Part shown: piece after piece, positions 62,511 through 64,000 of the stretch
Layout of the letters: each line of letters starts with the position of its first letter
Numbering within the stretch: the first letter of the stretch is position 1
Source of the DNA: Actinomycetospora cinnamomea
Lineage (GTDB): Bacteria; Actinomycetota; Actinomycetes; Mycobacteriales; Pseudonocardiaceae
Reading direction: 5' to 3'
NCBI RefSeq assembly: GCF_003096675.1
Contig: NZ_QEKW01000010.1
Location: 62,001-126,000 of the forward strand
Length of the DNA stretch: 64,000 nucleotides
The notes under the pieces: model-generated
Database searches by the model: none
The model's input: the letters and a program-made list of their open reading frames with translations, nothing else
Told to the model about the DNA's origin: nothing
Made by a program: the position numbers and the translations under genes

Positions 62511-63947
62511 CAGCGACGAGCGACGCACCTTGCCCGCGTCGTCGCGCAGCGGTCCCTCCGAGCGCCGCCACGCCCGTGGCCGCTTGGCCGGGGACAGCCG
62601 CGCGGCGACGTGGGCGTCGAGCTCGGCGTCGGTGACGTCCCGGTCGGTCTGCACCACCGCGTGCGGCACCGAGCCGAGGTCGTCGTCGGGGGCGGGCACC
62701 ACGACGGCCGAGACGACCGCGGGGTGCTCGAGGACCGCGGCCTCGACCTCCGCCGGGTACACGTTCTGGCCGCCGACGACGATCATGTCGGCGGCGCGGT
62801 CGGCCAGGTACAGATAGCCGTGGGCGTCGAACCAGCCCATGTCGCCGAGCGACTCCCAGCCGTCGGGTCGGCGGCGGGGCTCGGCGCCGAGGTATCGGTA
62901 GGTCACCCGGCCCGGCTCGGGGCGCAGCCACACCTCGCCGACCTCGCCGACGGCGCACACCCGGTCGTCGGCAGGGTCGACCGGGCGGACCTCGATCTCG
63001 CCGCCGGTCACGCGACCCACCGAGCCGGGGTGCTCGAGCCACTCCCGGCCCGTGATCGTCGTGCGGGCCTGCGCCTCGGTGCCCGCGTAGCCCTCGAGGA
63101 CGCGGTCGGGCCCCAGCCAGTCGATGACCGCGCGCTTGACCGCCGGCGGGCAGGGCGCGCCGATGTGGAACAGCGTGCGCAGGGCGGGCAGCGCCGGACG
63201 CTCGGCGAGCATCACCATCCGGCGCATCATCGTCGGCACGGCATAGATCCAGGTCGCGGCGTGGGTGGCGGCGAGCTCGACCGCGCGCGCGGCGTCGAAC
63301 CGGCCCATGAGCACGACGTGGTTGCCGGTGAGCAGCCCGAGCAGGGAGAACAGGTACGGCGCGTTGTGGCACAGCGGCGCCGTGCACAGGAACGTGCCGT
63401 CGGGCTCGATCCGGTAGACCGGCGCGCGCGCCGTGACCGTCTCGAACGTGCCCGGCTCGCCGGCGAGGATGACCTTCGGACGCCCCGTCGAGCCACCCGA
63501 CGTCGGCGCCTTCCACGCGGGCGGCGGGGGGACGGGCGGCGGCGGGGTCGCGGGCCCGGTGGGCTCGTGCCCCAGCGGCAGGACGGTGGTGCCCTCGGGA
63601 GCGACCGCCGGATCCGTGCCGGGCGCCAGCCCGGCGACCACCGGCGGGCGCACGACCTCGAGGACCGCGGCCAGCTCGCCCGGCGCCAGCCGGTGCGACA
63701 GCGGCTGCGGCACCGCGCCGAGCTTCCACGCCGCGAGCGTCAGCGCGTAGTGCCCGGCGACGTTGGGCAGCGCGATCGAGACGAGATCCCCGTGCGCGAC
63801 ACCGTGCCCGGCGAGCTCGTGGGCCCAGCGATCGGCGTGGGCGTCGAGCCGCGCGAACGTCCACGTGCTCGTGTCGTCGGTGACGGCGGGACGGTCGGGG
63901 TGCGTCGCCGCGAGGCGCGTGGACGTCTCGCCGAGGGGCTCGGGCAT
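62505..63947 (-). CDS. Acyl-CoA synthetase/AMP-dependent ligase
   Basis: 480 residues of the ANL superfamily. Motifs are the P-loop-like TSGGSTGRPKVIL (A3), CTAPLCHNAPYLFSL, GYAGTEAQ (A5), GDMGWFDAHGYLYLADR (A7), MIVVGGQNVYPAEVEA (A8) and the C-terminal catalytic Lys in RDDAGKVRRSSLR (A10). All are present, so it should adenylate a carboxylic acid and load CoA. It could activate the acid released by the esterase/BVMO pair; it is convergent to them. ATG 63947 fits the family. GTG 63977 in frame is possible; only 53 bases remain to the window edge. Confidence 0.9.
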   Translation of the reverse strand: MPEPLGETSTRLAATHPDRPAVTDDTSTWTFARLDAHADRWAHELAGHGVAHGDLVSIALPNVAGHYALTLAAWKLGAVPQPLSHRLAPGELAAVLEVVRPPVVAGLAPGTDPAVAPEGTTVLPLGHEPTGPATPPPPVPPPPAWKAPTSGGSTGRPKVILAGEPGTFETVTARAPVYRIEPDGTFLCTAPLCHNAPYLFSLLGLLTGNHVVLMGRFDAARAVELAATHAATWIYAVPTMMRRMVMLAERPALPALRTLFHIGAPCPPAVKRAVIDWLGPDRVLEGYAGTEAQARTTITGREWLEHPGSVGRVTGGEIEVRPVDPADDRVCAVGEVGEVWLRPEPGRVTYRYLGAEPRRRPDGWESLGDMGWFDAHGYLYLADRAADMIVVGGQNVYPAEVEAAVLEHPAVVSAVVVPAPDDDLGSVPHAVVQTDRDVTDAELDAHVAARLSPAKRPRAWRRSEGPLRDDAGKVRRSSLR

Positions 63948-64000
63948 GCCCGCGATCCTGCGCCCGGCGGCCGTCACCCGCCGGGTCGGCCGACACCGCC

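Overview
The window is very GC-rich DNA (roughly 75% by eye) from an actinobacterium. Third codon positions are almost all G or C, GTG starts are common, many genes overlap by 4 bp, and gene content and order fit the Pseudonocardiaceae (Pseudonocardia or Actinomycetospora-like; genus inferred, not proven). One block follows the Mycobacterium tuberculosis order closely: chorismate mutase, UvrD/PcrA helicase, M23 peptidase, sucC, sucD, a Pro/Gly-rich DUF5336-type protein, a DUF6350-type membrane protein, purN, purH (the Rv0948c-Rv0957 neighbourhood). A second block has folD, a DUF3017-type protein and icd, as around Rv3339c-Rv3356c.

Layout. 1-2.0 kb: end of a cytochrome P450, a decayed FAD monooxygenase and its PadR regulator. 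2.1-4.9 kb: guaA and a PLP aminotransferase. 4.9-11.6 kb: an accessory catabolic island on the minus strand (ureAB fusion, ureC-like, YtcJ-type amidohydrolase, MHS-type transporter, all translationally coupled or closely spaced) opposite a PucR-type regulator. 11.6-13.7 kb: MarR regulator, cupin, FAD monooxygenase. 13.8-20.9 kb: envelope-stress and signalling genes (PspC/LiaF-like protein, PspC-fused histidine kinase and LuxR response regulator, a Ser/Thr kinase, a glycine-rich membrane-anchored protein). 21-35.4 kb: the conserved core block. 35.5-38.3 kb: a membrane/BAAT-hydrolase fusion and a uronate-dehydrogenase-like protein. 38.4-44.9 kb: the SOS mutasome imuA'-imuB-dnaE2 behind a perfect LexA box. 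44.9-51.6 kb: transporters, folD, icd and an AI-2E-type permease. 52-58.5 kb: GNAT/TetR pair, cofG, a degenerate cofH, a Baeyer-Villiger-type monooxygenase and a YihY protein. 58.5-64 kb: a PucR regulator facing an esterase and EthA-like monooxygenase, then an acyl-CoA ligase.

Points to check first. (1) Upstream of chorismate mutase lies a 24-codon leader ORF with FFYGY, a 9-bp hairpin, a candidate antiterminator and a 12-bp terminator stem: a full attenuation layout. (2) cofH has lost its radical-SAM cysteines and carries a dispersed repeat inside the reading frame. (3) Three families of dispersed intergenic repeats (here A, B and C) sit at gene ends; some supply stop codons, a ribosome binding site or coding sequence. 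(4) The urease-like cluster keeps the active-site ligands but has no ureDEFG nearby. I saw no tRNA, rRNA, CRISPR array, insertion sequence or prophage, and no gene-free stretch longer than 300 bases.
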